DNA of 64,000 bases from Lachnoclostridium sp. (GCA_023664665.1 JAMPEY010000011.1:23251-87250), one strand, 5' to 3'; counted from the stretch's first letter, positions 16,528 to 25,783 are shown. The notes: a model not told the origin generated them from the letters alone. Made by a program: numbers and translations.

Positions 16528-16578
16528 CTTGTCACTAAAAACAGATGCACGCTTTTAGCATCTGTTTTTAGTGATAAG
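16528..16578. repeat. 21-bp inverted repeat
   Basis: The arms 16528-16548 and 16558-16578 (core ACTAAAAACAGATGC / GCATCTGTTTTTAGT) pair over 21 bases with one wobble and a nine-base loop. It can fold in either transcript and may be a second terminator or a protein site near the right end of the element. Confidence 0.65.
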
Positions 16579-16799
16579 TACACAGGGAGTTTGAGGGCTG
16601 TAGGCCCTCATTTCATTCATTCCGATTTTAATGATTCTTTTGAAAGTCCTTTTATCTTCCTTTCTTCCTCTTACCCGCAAAAGAGGTAAAGGAAGGGAAA
16701 GGGAACAGAAAAAATAATTTATCACCATTCGTCTGTAATGGTAATTTTGGTGTGAGTGTGATATGATAAGTAATATACAAGTATAAAGGCGGTGAGAAG

Positions 16800-17003
16800 T
16801 TGCAAAAGATAGTTAAAAATATGATCAAATGTAATTTGTGCGGAGACATTATTGAATCAACATATAGACATGATTTTGTAAGCTGTAAATGTGGTTGTTG
16901 TTCTGTAGATGGCGGAACCGATTATTTAAGAAGGGGGTTTACAAACAGTCAAGATGATTTTACGGAAATGAGCATATGTGAAGAAATTGAAAATAGTCTT
17001 TGA
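16800..17003 (+). CDS. small Cys-rich protein (67 aa) at the right end of the element
   Basis: The product contains IKCNLCGDIIES and FVSCKCGCCSVDGG, giving paired cysteines that look like a compact zinc ribbon, and ends FTEMSICEEIENSL. It resembles a widespread small uncharacterised family often labelled DUF7695, which I name with caution. A TTG start at 16800 has a good GGCGGTGAG site; the internal ATG at 16821 lacks one. The stop overlaps the right-hand attachment arm, 17 bases from the crossover point. Transcription of this gene points out of the element into the fic remnant and hsdM. Confidence 0.7.
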   Translation: MQKIVKNMIKCNLCGDIIESTYRHDFVSCKCGCCSVDGGTDYLRRGFTNSQDDFTEMSICEEIENSL

Positions 17004-17022
17004 CTTGTGTTCAAAGTTGTGA
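16997..17022 (+). other. attR attachment site of the mobile element
   Basis: Arm TCTTTGACTTGTGTT (16997-17011), 9 bases, then core GA (17021-17022). The sequence to the right continues the fic reading frame. Confidence 0.85.
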
Positions 17023-17479
17023 CGGAAATGGGAGAATGAGTAGATTGCTTACATTGCTTTGTCTTTACAGAGCTGGGTATATTGTAGGGAAATACATCAG
17101 TATTGAGCATTTAATAGAAAAAACAAAGGATTCATACTATGAGTGCCTACAGGAGAGTTCTGCCAGATGGCATGAGGAAGAAAATGATTATGCTCCATTT
17201 GTGCAATATATGCTTGGTGTGGTTGTAGCTGCGTACAGAGATTTTCGGTCAAGAGTAGAGATATTGATAACAAAAAATCTGTCCAAACCGGAACGGATTG
17301 CACAGTTGATTCAAAGTACATATGGAGAAATAACCAAGTCACAGATTATGGAAAAGTGTCCTGACATAAGCCGAATAACTGTACAGAGGGCACTAGCTGA
17401 CCTGCTTGAAGCTGAGCGCATTATAAAGATTGGTGGTGGAAGATACACAAAATATGTTTGGAACAGAGATAAGGAATAA
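17021..17479 (+). pseudogene. Fic family protein, C-terminal fragment
   Basis: This is the missing half of the Fic protein broken at 3951. It begins DGNGRMSRLLTLLCL, finishing the motif HPFNDGNGRMSR, continues through the helical Fic core, and ends in a winged-helix domain (GEITKSQIMEKCPDISRITVQRALADLLEAERI). Joined to the first fragment it makes 352 codons, the normal size of Fic-wHTH proteins. In the integrated state it has no native start; a TTG at 17000 inside the element or ATG at 17036 could give a fragment. The gene is 12 bases from hsdM, so Fic was the first gene of this restriction operon. The wHTH hints at autoregulation. Confidence 0.93.
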
Positions 17480-17491
17480 AGGAGAACAATA

Positions 17492-18988
17492 ATGACCGGA
17501 GAACTTGGAAATAAAATTGACAGCTTGTGGGAGATATTTTGGAACGGAGGGATTACTAATCCGCTTGATGTTGTAGAGCAGATGACATATCTAATGTTCA
17601 TCAAAGATCTGGATGATACAGATAATCTTCGTGCCAAGGAAGCTGCAATGCTGGGGCTGCCATATAAGAGTATTTTTGCGGACGAGGTTGAGCTTGGAGA
17701 ACGAAAGGTTGACGGGAATCAGCTTAAGTGGTCAGTATTTCACGATTTTCCGGCACAGAGAATGTATTCTGTGGTACAGGAGTGGGTATTTCCCTTTATA
17801 AAGAATCTTCATGGTGATAAGAACAGTGCATATAGCAAATATATGGATGATGCAATATTCAAGGTGAATACTCCGCTTATGCTCTCCAAGATTGTGGATG
17901 CAATGGACGAGATTTATTCCATGATGGAAGAACTTCATCAGACTGACATTCGCGGTGATGTATATGAGTATCTTCTCTCAAAAATTGCTCAGTCGGGGGT
18001 GAATGGGCAGTTCAGAACACCGAGACATATCATCCGAATGATGGTTGAGATGATGGATCCAAAACCTACGGACTCTATCTGTGATCCGGCGTGTGGCACA
18101 TCCGGATTTTTGGTTACAAGCGGCGACTATCTGAGAGAAAAATACAAAAAAGAAGTGCTGCTTGATAAACAGAACAGGAATCATTTCATGAACGATATGT
18201 TCCATGGTTATGATATGGATAGAACAATGCTCCGTATCGGAGCCATGAATATGATGACTCATGGGGTTGAGAATCCTTTTATCGAGTACCGTGACAGCCT
18301 ATCCGATCAGAATCCGGATAAGGATATGTATACATTGATACTTGCAAATCCGCCATTTAAGGGGAATCTTGATGCGGATATCGTATCAACTGACTTGCAG
18401 AAAGTATGTAAAACAAAGAAAACCGAGCTGTTATTTCTGGCATTGTTTGTGAGAATGCTTAAAATTGGCGGAAGATGTGCATGTATTGTACCAGATGGAG
18501 TGCTCTTTGGCTCTTCCAATGCACACAAGGCTATCCGACAGGAACTTGTGGAGAATCAGAGACTTGAAGCGGTTATATCGATGCCTTCCGGAGTATTCAA
18601 GCCTTATGCGGGAGTATCTACCGGAATACTTATCTTTACCAAGACCGATCATGGCGGAACGGATGATGTATGGTTCTATGATATGACAGCGGATGGATTC
18701 AGCCTGGATGATAGGAGATCACCAATATCAGAAAATGATATACCGGACATTATCGAACATTTTAAGAATCTGGATGCTGAAAAGGATAGAAAGCGCACGG
18801 ATAAGTCCTTCATGGTATCCAAGAAGGAAATCGCAGATAATGACTACGATCTGTCAATCAATAAATATAAGCAGGTCGAATATGTTCCTGTAGAATATCC
18901 ACCGACATCTGAGATTATGGCGAATATTAGGGAGATTGAAAAGCAGATAGCGCTTGGGTTGGATGAGCTGGAGAAAATGCTTGAATAG
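17492..18988 (+). CDS. hsdM: type I restriction-modification system, methyltransferase subunit M
   Basis: HsdM methylates adenine N6 in the target chosen by HsdS and forms the core of the restriction complex. The 498-residue protein has the N-terminal HsdM helical domain. The SAM-binding motif I DPACGTSGFL is at about residues 198-207, and catalytic motif IV NPPF at 286-289 in LILANPPFKGN. GGAGAACAATA precedes the ATG. The natural fic-hsdM spacing of 12 bases means expression used to come from the fic promoter 14 kb away. Now it must come from within or beside the element. Next gene 12 bases downstream. Confidence 0.96.
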   Translation: MTGELGNKIDSLWEIFWNGGITNPLDVVEQMTYLMFIKDLDDTDNLRAKEAAMLGLPYKSIFADEVELGERKVDGNQLKWSVFHDFPAQRMYSVVQEWVFPFIKNLHGDKNSAYSKYMDDAIFKVNTPLMLSKIVDAMDEIYSMMEELHQTDIRGDVYEYLLSKIAQSGVNGQFRTPRHIIRMMVEMMDPKPTDSICDPACGTSGFLVTSGDYLREKYKKEVLLDKQNRNHFMNDMFHGYDMDRTMLRIGAMNMMTHGVENPFIEYRDSLSDQNPDKDMYTLILANPPFKGNLDADIVSTDLQKVCKTKKTELLFLALFVRMLKIGGRCACIVPDGVLFGSSNAHKAIRQELVENQRLEAVISMPSGVFKPYAGVSTGILIFTKTDHGGTDDVWFYDMTADGFSLDDRRSPISENDIPDIIEHFKNLDAEKDRKRTDKSFMVSKKEIADNDYDLSINKYKQVEYVPVEYPPTSEIMANIREIEKQIALGLDELEKMLE

Positions 18989-19000
18989 GGAGGTGTAAAG

Positions 19001-19900
19001 ATGGCAAAAGTAAGTGCAAGGGGTGGATTTTCAGATCGTAATGGAATCAAACCCTTAAATATAGAGATACAGTTAAAAGATTTTGATCAGAGAACACGAG
19101 TTCAATTACAGAATATGATGAGCCAATTGTATGAGGATGTATATACTGGTGATACACATTATGCGCGCAGCTACATACAAGAATTCTTTAGGTTTGTTTT
19201 GGGAGATATTTATTCGATGCCAATAGATACGCGCCAATTCTATGATGATGACAAACTGTTTGCAGTTATAAACAATACTATAAGTCAGGATGATTATGAT
19301 GATGTGTTGACTTTGATAGAATCCATAATTCAATATTGGGATCGATATTTAAAAGAAACCTATGTTGAATATTATAATGATTATACGGGTTATTATAAAG
19401 TATCCTTATATGAGTATGTAAATGCTATTTTTGAAAGAGAATATATCGGATATAGATTTGTTGATGAAATTATTGTCCCCATAAGTGATACATATGAGAT
19501 TGCTGCCATACAAGATGCTTTAAATAATAAATACAAGTCAGTACATGAACATCTCTCAAAAGCAAATAAGTTTTTAGCAGACCGTGAGAACCCGGACTAT
19601 GAGAATTCAATTAAAGAGAGCATCAGTGCAGTAGAGGCAATTTGTGAAATACTTACAGGCATAAAGGGGAAGGAAGCAACATTGGGAAAGATGTTGAAAA
19701 GGATAGAGGAGAATGGAATAGAAATACATTCGGGGCTAAGGTCTGCTTTTAATACATTGTACGGATATACTTCGGATGCCAATGGTATTAGGCATGCAGG
19801 AGATATTGGCGGAAAATCTTCAACATTTGCAGAAGCAAAGTTTATGCTGGTTTCTTGTAGTGCATTTATAAATTATTTGACAGCGGTGTCTGCACATTAA
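19001..19900 (+). CDS. AbiJ-like / HEPN-like protein inside the R-M operon (299 aa)
   Basis: The N-terminal half (NIEIQLKDFDQRTRVQLQNMMSQLY onward) resembles the AbiJ N-terminal domain group. The C-terminal half holds an acidic helical domain with the wording DYENSIKESISAVEAICEIL, KEATLGKMLKRIEENG and NGIRHAGDI. This looks like the conserved helical tail of abortive-infection AbiJ-family proteins and recalls HEPN nucleases, where the R-x-x-x-H-type residues lie near RHAG. I see no signal or membrane segment. It lies between hsdM and hsdS with AGGGAGGTG upstream, so it is expressed with the restriction genes. A phage-defence role is inferred from family and position only. Confidence 0.7.
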   Translation: MAKVSARGGFSDRNGIKPLNIEIQLKDFDQRTRVQLQNMMSQLYEDVYTGDTHYARSYIQEFFRFVLGDIYSMPIDTRQFYDDDKLFAVINNTISQDDYDDVLTLIESIIQYWDRYLKETYVEYYNDYTGYYKVSLYEYVNAIFEREYIGYRFVDEIIVPISDTYEIAAIQDALNNKYKSVHEHLSKANKFLADRENPDYENSIKESISAVEAICEILTGIKGKEATLGKMLKRIEENGIEIHSGLRSAFNTLYGYTSDANGIRHAGDIGGKSSTFAEAKFMLVSCSAFINYLTAVSAH

Positions 19901-19933
19901 TATAAATAAGTTGAGATTTGTGGGGATGAATGT

Positions 19934-20962
19934 ATGAAAACTTTTGATGAAGTCTTTGAAGATAAAACAAAGTATGGTACTAAAATAAAAGCAAGTGAAT
20001 ATAGGGATTCTGGTTTGCATTTAATAATTGACCAAGGACAAAGATCAGTTGCAGGCTATACAAATTTAAAAGAGGGATTGTTTGAAGATGTTCCAGCCAT
20101 TATTTTTGGTGATCATACAAGAGTCGTAAAGTATGTTGATAAACCATTTTTTATAGGTGCAGATGGCGTAAAAATTCTGAAAAGCAAGATAGAAAATGCC
20201 AATTACAAATATCTTTATTATGCGTTAGTAAATGCTAAAGTACCAGATACGGGATATAATAGGCATTTTAAATGGCTGAGAGAGGTGAAAATTAATTATC
20301 CCGAATTGACAGAGCAACAAAAAATAGTTGACATACTAGATAAAATTGAGGGAATAATTTCGGAAGAAAAACAGCAATTAGAAGAATTGGATATGCTAGT
20401 TAAAGCTCGATTTGTGGAAATGTTTGGAGATACATCAGTTAATCCAAGAGGGCTTCCGACATTAGCTTGGAAAGATGTTTTTGTTACAACAACCGGAAAA
20501 TTAGATTCAAATGCTATGGTTCTGGGTGGGCAATATCCTTTTTTTACCTGTGCAAAAGAACAACTCTGGATTGATCAATATGCATTTGACTGTGAAGCGT
20601 TACTATTAGCAGGTAATAATGCAGCAGGGATTTATGATGTGAAACATTATAAAGGGAAGTTTAATGCATATCAAAGAACATATGTTTTGCGACTGAGGAA
20701 TGAAAATTGGAGCTATAAGTTGTTTCAAAGGCAATTAGAAGACAAGTTAGAATATTTGAAAAGTCAGTCTAAAGGTTCAAACACTCGATATTTAACGCTT
20801 GAAATTCTTAATAGATTACAGTTTATTGTTCCTGATATTGGAGAGCAGCAACAGTTTTCTGCCTTTGTTTATAAGGTAGAGAAATTGAAAATCGATGTGC
20901 AGAGAGCCTTAGATGAGACACAAAAGTTATTTAACAGTTTAATGCAGCAATATTTTGGATGA
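19934..20962 (+). CDS. hsdS: type I restriction-modification system, specificity subunit S
   Basis: HsdS chooses the bipartite DNA target. Two target-recognition domains are visible. The first covers about residues 1-115 and ends in YPELTEQQKIVDILDKI. The second covers about residues 160-300 and ends IVPDIGEQQQFSAFVYKVEKL. Each is followed by a helical spacer (EEKQQLEELDMLVKARFVEMFG and the C-terminal helix). At 342 residues it is somewhat short but has the normal two-half layout. Base composition is clearly more AT-rich than hsdM, as is common for exchanged specificity genes. Target sequence cannot be predicted from this. Confidence 0.93.
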   Translation: MKTFDEVFEDKTKYGTKIKASEYRDSGLHLIIDQGQRSVAGYTNLKEGLFEDVPAIIFGDHTRVVKYVDKPFFIGADGVKILKSKIENANYKYLYYALVNAKVPDTGYNRHFKWLREVKINYPELTEQQKIVDILDKIEGIISEEKQQLEELDMLVKARFVEMFGDTSVNPRGLPTLAWKDVFVTTTGKLDSNAMVLGGQYPFFTCAKEQLWIDQYAFDCEALLLAGNNAAGIYDVKHYKGKFNAYQRTYVLRLRNENWSYKLFQRQLEDKLEYLKSQSKGSNTRYLTLEILNRLQFIVPDIGEQQQFSAFVYKVEKLKIDVQRALDETQKLFNSLMQQYFG

Positions 20963-20975
20963 GGGAGGTGAGATT

Positions 20976-21176
20976 ATGAATGATTATCGAGTAACTGTTG
21001 GAGTTGAAGCGACAAATGATTATGACAAAGCAAGACAGGATGTGTTGCAAGCTAGGAACTCCGTTTGCAAATTGCCGCCACAGCAACAATGGATGTTGAT
21101 GGAGGAACTCGTCGGTGCGGCAAGTGTTGCAAGCTTGCTAAATTTATTTCAACAAGCTTTTGTAAGAAGATTTTAA
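20976..21176 (+). CDS. small hypothetical protein in the R-M operon (66 aa)
   Basis: MNDYRVTVGVEATNDYDKAR begins after GGGAGGTGA at correct spacing, 13 bases past hsdS. The product is a small soluble helical protein ending LLNLFQQAFVRRF with no recognised family. It is part of the tight operon between hsdS and the HAD gene. Confidence 0.65.
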   Translation: MNDYRVTVGVEATNDYDKARQDVLQARNSVCKLPPQQQWMLMEELVGAASVASLLNLFQQAFVRRF

Positions 21177-21201
21177 TTGTTTTAGCAAAGGGGATAATGT
21201 T

Positions 21202-22373
21202 ATGGTACAAGAAGAATTTCAGAAAAAGTATAAGGAAAATCAACCTGTTGTTGCAATTTGTTATGATTTTGACAAAACTCTGTCTCCCGATGATATGCAG
21301 GCGCAAGGTTTTATTCAATCTGTGGGGTATGATGTTGCAGATTTCTGGACGGCCTCTAATGGACTTGCCATGAATAATGCAATGGATCAAAATCTTGCTT
21401 ATATGTATATGATGAAACAAAAGTCGGATGGCAAGGTTCTGTTTACCAAACAAGAACTTATGGATTACGGAGCAAAAGTCAAGCTTTTTCCGGGTGTTGA
21501 GCAATGGTTCGAGCGGATTCGTGAGTATGGTAAAGAAAAGGGTGTTATTGTAGAGCATTATATCATCTCGTCCGGTCTAAAAGAAATGATTGAGGGAACT
21601 ACTGTTGCTCAATCAGGAGCATTTGAACGGATTTATGCAAGTTCTTTTTATTATAATGAAAATGATGTGGCAATATGGCCGGCACAAGTAGTAAATTTTA
21701 CCAATAAAACGCAATTCCTATTTCGGATTGAAAAAGGTGTTTTAGATATTAATGATGCTGCGGTAAATGAATTTTTTCACCCGAAGATGTTCGCGCTCCG
21801 TTCCGTAATATAGTGTACATAGGGGATAGCGATACAGATATTCCCTGTATGAAACTTGTCAACACATATGGTGGGCATTCTATTGGTGTTTACAATGGAG
21901 AAACCAATGATAAGGCAAAAGTCTATAAGATGATGCGTGACGGACGAATTAAGTATTTTGCTTCGGCGGATTACTCGGAAGGAACCGAATTAGATGTGTT
22001 AGTCAAAGCTATTATCGACCGTACTGCGGCAAATGAGGCATTGGAATCCATTCATTATCAATGTAAGAAGGAACGCATTGCTGCAGATCGGACAAGCAGC
22101 CGTGAGGAGCGAGAAAAAATTGACTTAATTATTGAATTGGAAAATAGCAGTAGCTTTGCGGGAACACATTCGATTATCAGTAAATTACAGGAAATTGATA
22201 GCTGGACAAATGAGCAGAAGGATACTTTATTTGAAATTGCATTGCGCAATAGCCAGATTCTTTATATTCTGGGCGATCCTGATGTGAGCCTGTTTTACCA
22301 AGGGCTTTTAAAAAACACAAAAAAGATGTCAAAGGCAGCCCAGGAAATCAAAAATGCTATTGGAATGCACTAA
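21202..22373 (+). pseudogene. HAD family hydrolase, frameshifted
   Basis: A HAD-superfamily protein of about 390 residues in two frames. The first frame (21202-21813) carries motif I YDFDKTLSP (Asp22, Asp24) and motif II IISSG. The second continues from VYIGDSDTDIPCMKLV (motif IV with two acidic residues) to 22373. Inserting one A in CCGAAGATG near 21784 restores HPKDVRAPFRNIVYIGDSD as one frame, so a single-base loss is the cause. The second frame has an internal ATG-like start but no ribosome site. HAD genes like this are seen inside type I R-M operons. The gene may be inactive here, or the loss could be a sequence error in a short A run. Confidence 0.85.
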
Positions 22374-22408
22374 TGAAAATGAGATAAAAAACTGCAGGAG
22401 GCGGCGAT

Positions 22409-25400
22409 ATGACCAATTTCGATTATTTAAAAAAAGAGCCGAAATTCAATACCTTTTCAGATGCAGCAATTGTGGCTGAAAAAATATTATACATTGACCC
22501 TACCTCTTGTATTATCAACTGCCGCAGGGCGATGGAATTTGCAATCAAATGGATGTATTCCATAGACAGCTCTCTTTCCATGCCATATCAGGACAATCTG
22601 ATAAGCCTTATGAGCACAGAGGAGTTCAAGGATATTATTGATGAAGACCTTATGAAGCGTATGAACTTTATTCGTAAGATGGGGAATAATGCTGCGCATT
22701 CCGGCAAGAGGATTACGGAAGAACAGGCGATTCTCTGCCTTGAAAATCTTCAGATATTCCTTGATTTTGTCTGCTATTGTTATGCGGACGAGTATGAAGA
22801 GCATACATTTGATAAGGTCTTACTGACACAAGCCGAGCCCATGGTTGAACAGATGGATGTCCCAGATATTGACCTTGAAAAACTGATAGCAGAGAACAAG
22901 GCGCTTAGAGAAGAGCTTACAGCAAGGAGAGAGGAACAGGCGGTAAATTATGTTCCGAAACCCTTGGAGCTTTCTGAGTACGAAACCCGTAAGATTTACA
23001 TTGACGCAATGCTTATGGATGCGGGATGGAAGGAAGGCACAGACTGGATTAACGAAGTAGAATTATCAGGCATGCCAAATAAATCGGGAGTTGGCATCGC
23101 TGATTATGTTCTCTATGATAATGCGCACAAACCGCTTGCGGTAATTGAAGCAAAGCGAACCTGCGCAGATGTATCACAAGGTCGCAGACAGGCAGGATTA
23201 TATGCGGATCTTCTTGAAAAACAGTACCACAGAAGACCTTGTATATTCCTTACAAACGGATTTGAAACCCGTATTATCGATGGACAGTATCCGGAAAGAA
23301 AGGTTGCTTGCATTTATTCCAAGGCGGATCTTGAAAAGATGTTCAACTTAAGAAGATTGCGAACATCCCTTGGTCATATTAATGTCGATAAAAAGATTGC
23401 GGGAAGATATTATCAAGAAGCGGCAATTAAAGCGGTATGTGACAGCTTTGATAAGAAAAACCGTCGCAAAGCCCTGCTTGTCATGGCTACAGGTAGTGGA
23501 AAAACGAGAACGGTAATCGAGTTATGTCATGTGCTTCTTGATGCAGGATGGATTAAAAACATCCTATTTCTTGCTGACAGAACATCTCTTATAACACAGG
23601 CGAAAAGAGCTTTTGTAAATAACTATTCGTCTCTTTCCGTGACTAATTTGTGTGAAGAGAAGGATAACTACAATGCTCATTGCGTATTTTCCACTTACCA
23701 AACGATGATGAATTGTATTGACTCTGTAAAGCTAGAAGATCAAAAATTGTTTACCTGTGGTCATTTTGATCTCGTGATTTGCGATGAGGCTCATAGGTCA
23801 ATTTATAATAAATATAAGGATATCTTCACATATTTTGATGCTCCTTTGGTAGGGCTCACGGCTACTCCGAAAGATGATATTGATAAAAATACTTATGAGA
23901 TATTTGACTTGGAGCAGGGTGTGCCTACTTACGGCTATGAACTTGCGCAGGCAGTAAAGGATGGCTATCTGGTAGATTTTCTTTCGGTAGAGACAAAACT
24001 AAAATTCATAGAACAGGGAATTGTGTATGCTGACCTTTCTGAAGACGACAAAGCAATCTATGAAAATACTTTTAAAATGGAAGATGGCAATATACCGAAG
24101 GCTATAAGTTCATCAGCACTCAATTCATGGATATTTAATGAAGATACCATAAGGCAGGTTCTCCATACCATAATGACAGATGGAATCAAGATAGATTATG
24201 GTCAGAAGCTTGGTAAGACAATCATATTTGCTAAGAATCATGATCATGCAGAAAAAATTCTGGAAATATTTAATAAAGACTATCCGCATCTTAATGGATT
24301 TGCTCAAGTGATTGATAACAGAATTAATTATGCGCAAACGCTGATCGATGAATTCTCAGAGGCTGATAAGTTACCTCAGATTGCGATTTCTGTTGATATG
24401 ATGGATACCGGTATTGATGTGCCGGAGGTTGTGAACCTGGTATTTTTCAAAAAAGTGATGAGTTATGCTAAGTTCTGGCAGATGATAGGGCGCGGGACAA
24501 GACTTTGTCCGGGGCTGATTGATGGCGAAGACAAGAATAAGTTTTATATTTTTGATTTTTGCGGAAACTTTGAATTCTTCCGAATGAGTAAGGGAAGACC
24601 TACCGCCAATATGATTGCATTACAGGGGGCAATTTTTAATCTGCAGTTTGAGATAGTGTACAAGCTTCAGGATTTTGAATATCAGATAGATAGACTTATC
24701 GCGTATCGAAATGCCCTGGTTGAGATGATGCTCAAAAAAGTACAGGAGCTTCCGAAAGATAATTTTGCAGTGAAGCAGCACCTTAAATATGTAGATCTTT
24801 ATTCTATAGAGACAAATTATCAAACGCTGACTTACGAAGATACATTACATGTAAAAGAAGAACTTGCTCCACTTATTTTACCGAACGATGATGAGGCAAG
24901 CGCGATGCGGTTTGATGCGCTTATGTATGGGATTGAGCTGGCTTACCTTGTGGGTAAGAAATATGGCAGGGCACGCAGTGATCTTTATAAGCGTGTAAAC
25001 GGCATCGCGAGTGTCGCCAATATTCCTGAAATTAAGGTGCAGGCGGAACTGATTGATAAGATACTTCATACGGATTATATCGACAACTGTGGCATCAATG
25101 AATTCGAAGAAATCAGAGAAAAGCTGCGTAATCTCATGAAGTACATTCCGCATAACAAATTACATTATGATACAAATTTTGAGGACGATATCCTTGATGT
25201 CTCGTGGCATGAATCTGAGCTTGAAAATGATAACTTGAAAAATTATAAAATAAAGGCCGAGTATTATATTCGCGAGCATCAAGATAATGAGGCAATCAAG
25301 AAACTTAAATCTAATATCCCGCTTTTACATGCCGACATAGAAGAATTAGAAAAAGTTCTCTGGTCGGAGCTTGGAACCAGAGAAGAATATGAGCAGGAAT

Positions 25401-25699
25401 ATGGTGCAAAGCCTCTTGGCGAACTGGTTCGCGAGATAATAGGGTTGGATATGAATGCAGCCAAAGCGGCATTCTCTGACTACCTTGAGGGCAATAACCT
25501 CGACAGTCGCCAGATATATTTTGTAAATCAGATAGTTGAGTATATTGTGCACAACGGTCTAATGAAAGATTTGTCAGTATTGCAGGGTTCTCCATTTACA
25601 GATCAGGGAAGTGTTGTCGAAATATTTACGGATATGAGTGTGTGGATGGGAATCAGGAAGGTAATTGAAAGTATAAACGAAAATGCCGTTGCGGCGTAA
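22409..25699 (+). CDS. hsdR: type I restriction-modification system, endonuclease/translocase subunit R
   Basis: HsdR is the DNA translocase and nuclease of the type I complex. The 1096-residue protein starts with a DUF4145-like helical domain (residues 1-130). The PD-(D/E)xK nuclease core follows, with GIADYVLY (Asp near 232) and VIEAKR (247-250). The SF2 motor has Walker A ATGSGKT (360-366), DEAH (459-462) in VICDEAHRS, TATP, and motif VI QMIGRGTRLCPG. It ends with the helical HsdM-binding tail. CAGGAGGCGGCG precedes the ATG. All active-site blocks are intact, so restriction could work despite broken fic and HAD genes. Confidence 0.96.
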   Translation: MTNFDYLKKEPKFNTFSDAAIVAEKILYIDPTSCIINCRRAMEFAIKWMYSIDSSLSMPYQDNLISLMSTEEFKDIIDEDLMKRMNFIRKMGNNAAHSGKRITEEQAILCLENLQIFLDFVCYCYADEYEEHTFDKVLLTQAEPMVEQMDVPDIDLEKLIAENKALREELTARREEQAVNYVPKPLELSEYETRKIYIDAMLMDAGWKEGTDWINEVELSGMPNKSGVGIADYVLYDNAHKPLAVIEAKRTCADVSQGRRQAGLYADLLEKQYHRRPCIFLTNGFETRIIDGQYPERKVACIYSKADLEKMFNLRRLRTSLGHINVDKKIAGRYYQEAAIKAVCDSFDKKNRRKALLVMATGSGKTRTVIELCHVLLDAGWIKNILFLADRTSLITQAKRAFVNNYSSLSVTNLCEEKDNYNAHCVFSTYQTMMNCIDSVKLEDQKLFTCGHFDLVICDEAHRSIYNKYKDIFTYFDAPLVGLTATPKDDIDKNTYEIFDLEQGVPTYGYELAQAVKDGYLVDFLSVETKLKFIEQGIVYADLSEDDKAIYENTFKMEDGNIPKAISSSALNSWIFNEDTIRQVLHTIMTDGIKIDYGQKLGKTIIFAKNHDHAEKILEIFNKDYPHLNGFAQVIDNRINYAQTLIDEFSEADKLPQIAISVDMMDTGIDVPEVVNLVFFKKVMSYAKFWQMIGRGTRLCPGLIDGEDKNKFYIFDFCGNFEFFRMSKGRPTANMIALQGAIFNLQFEIVYKLQDFEYQIDRLIAYRNALVEMMLKKVQELPKDNFAVKQHLKYVDLYSIETNYQTLTYEDTLHVKEELAPLILPNDDEASAMRFDALMYGIELAYLVGKKYGRARSDLYKRVNGIASVANIPEIKVQAELIDKILHTDYIDNCGINEFEEIREKLRNLMKYIPHNKLHYDTNFEDDILDVSWHESELENDNLKNYKIKAEYYIREHQDNEAIKKLKSNIPLLHADIEELEKVLWSELGTREEYEQEYGAKPLGELVREIIGLDMNAAKAAFSDYLEGNNLDSRQIYFVNQIVEYIVHNGLMKDLSVLQGSPFTDQGSVVEIFTDMSVWMGIRKVIESINENAVAA

Positions 25700-25783
25700 A
25701 GAGATCTTGGAAGAGACGGTATGCCGCCGATATCCAAATTACAGGCAACAGACTTAAGGAGAGGGGCAATCGGCACCCTCTTC

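Larger units (their letters stand above)
16394..16799. other. 406-base gap inside the right end of the element
   Basis: It holds the lipoprotein terminator, the 21-bp inverted repeat and an AT-rich leader (possible -10 TATGAT about 16763) for the small gene at 16800. No other gene seen. Confidence 0.55.
3951..17020. mobile_element. integrative mobilizable element inserted in fic
   Basis: A 13,070-base element splits fic. Joining base 3952 to base 17023 restores an uninterrupted Fic frame across HPFND/GNGR, with GA (3951-3952 and 17021-17022) as the shared crossover dinucleotide. The inner ends carry AACACAAGTCAAAGA (3962-3976) and its exact inverse TCTTTGACTTGTGTT (16997-17011), each 9 bases from the core, as expected for arms of a serine-recombinase attachment site. 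Contents: serine recombinase, hypothetical protein, MobA, MobC, oriT candidate, TraG/VirD4, DUF5688, ArdC-like protein, HTH protein, iteron-like origin, RepA-like ATPase, XRE regulator, and small cargo genes. It has no mating-pair genes, so transfer would need a helper conjugation system. Confidence 0.93.

Noticed and set aside
17000-17479. Independent winged-helix regulator gene in front of hsdM
   Set aside because: It begins with DGNGRMSR, the exact continuation of the Fic motif cut at 3951, so it is the Fic C-terminus and not a separate gene.
21813-22373. Separate HAD-like gene after the first HAD frame
   Set aside because: It lacks motif I and a ribosome site and follows the first frame directly; one inserted base joins both into one normal HAD protein.
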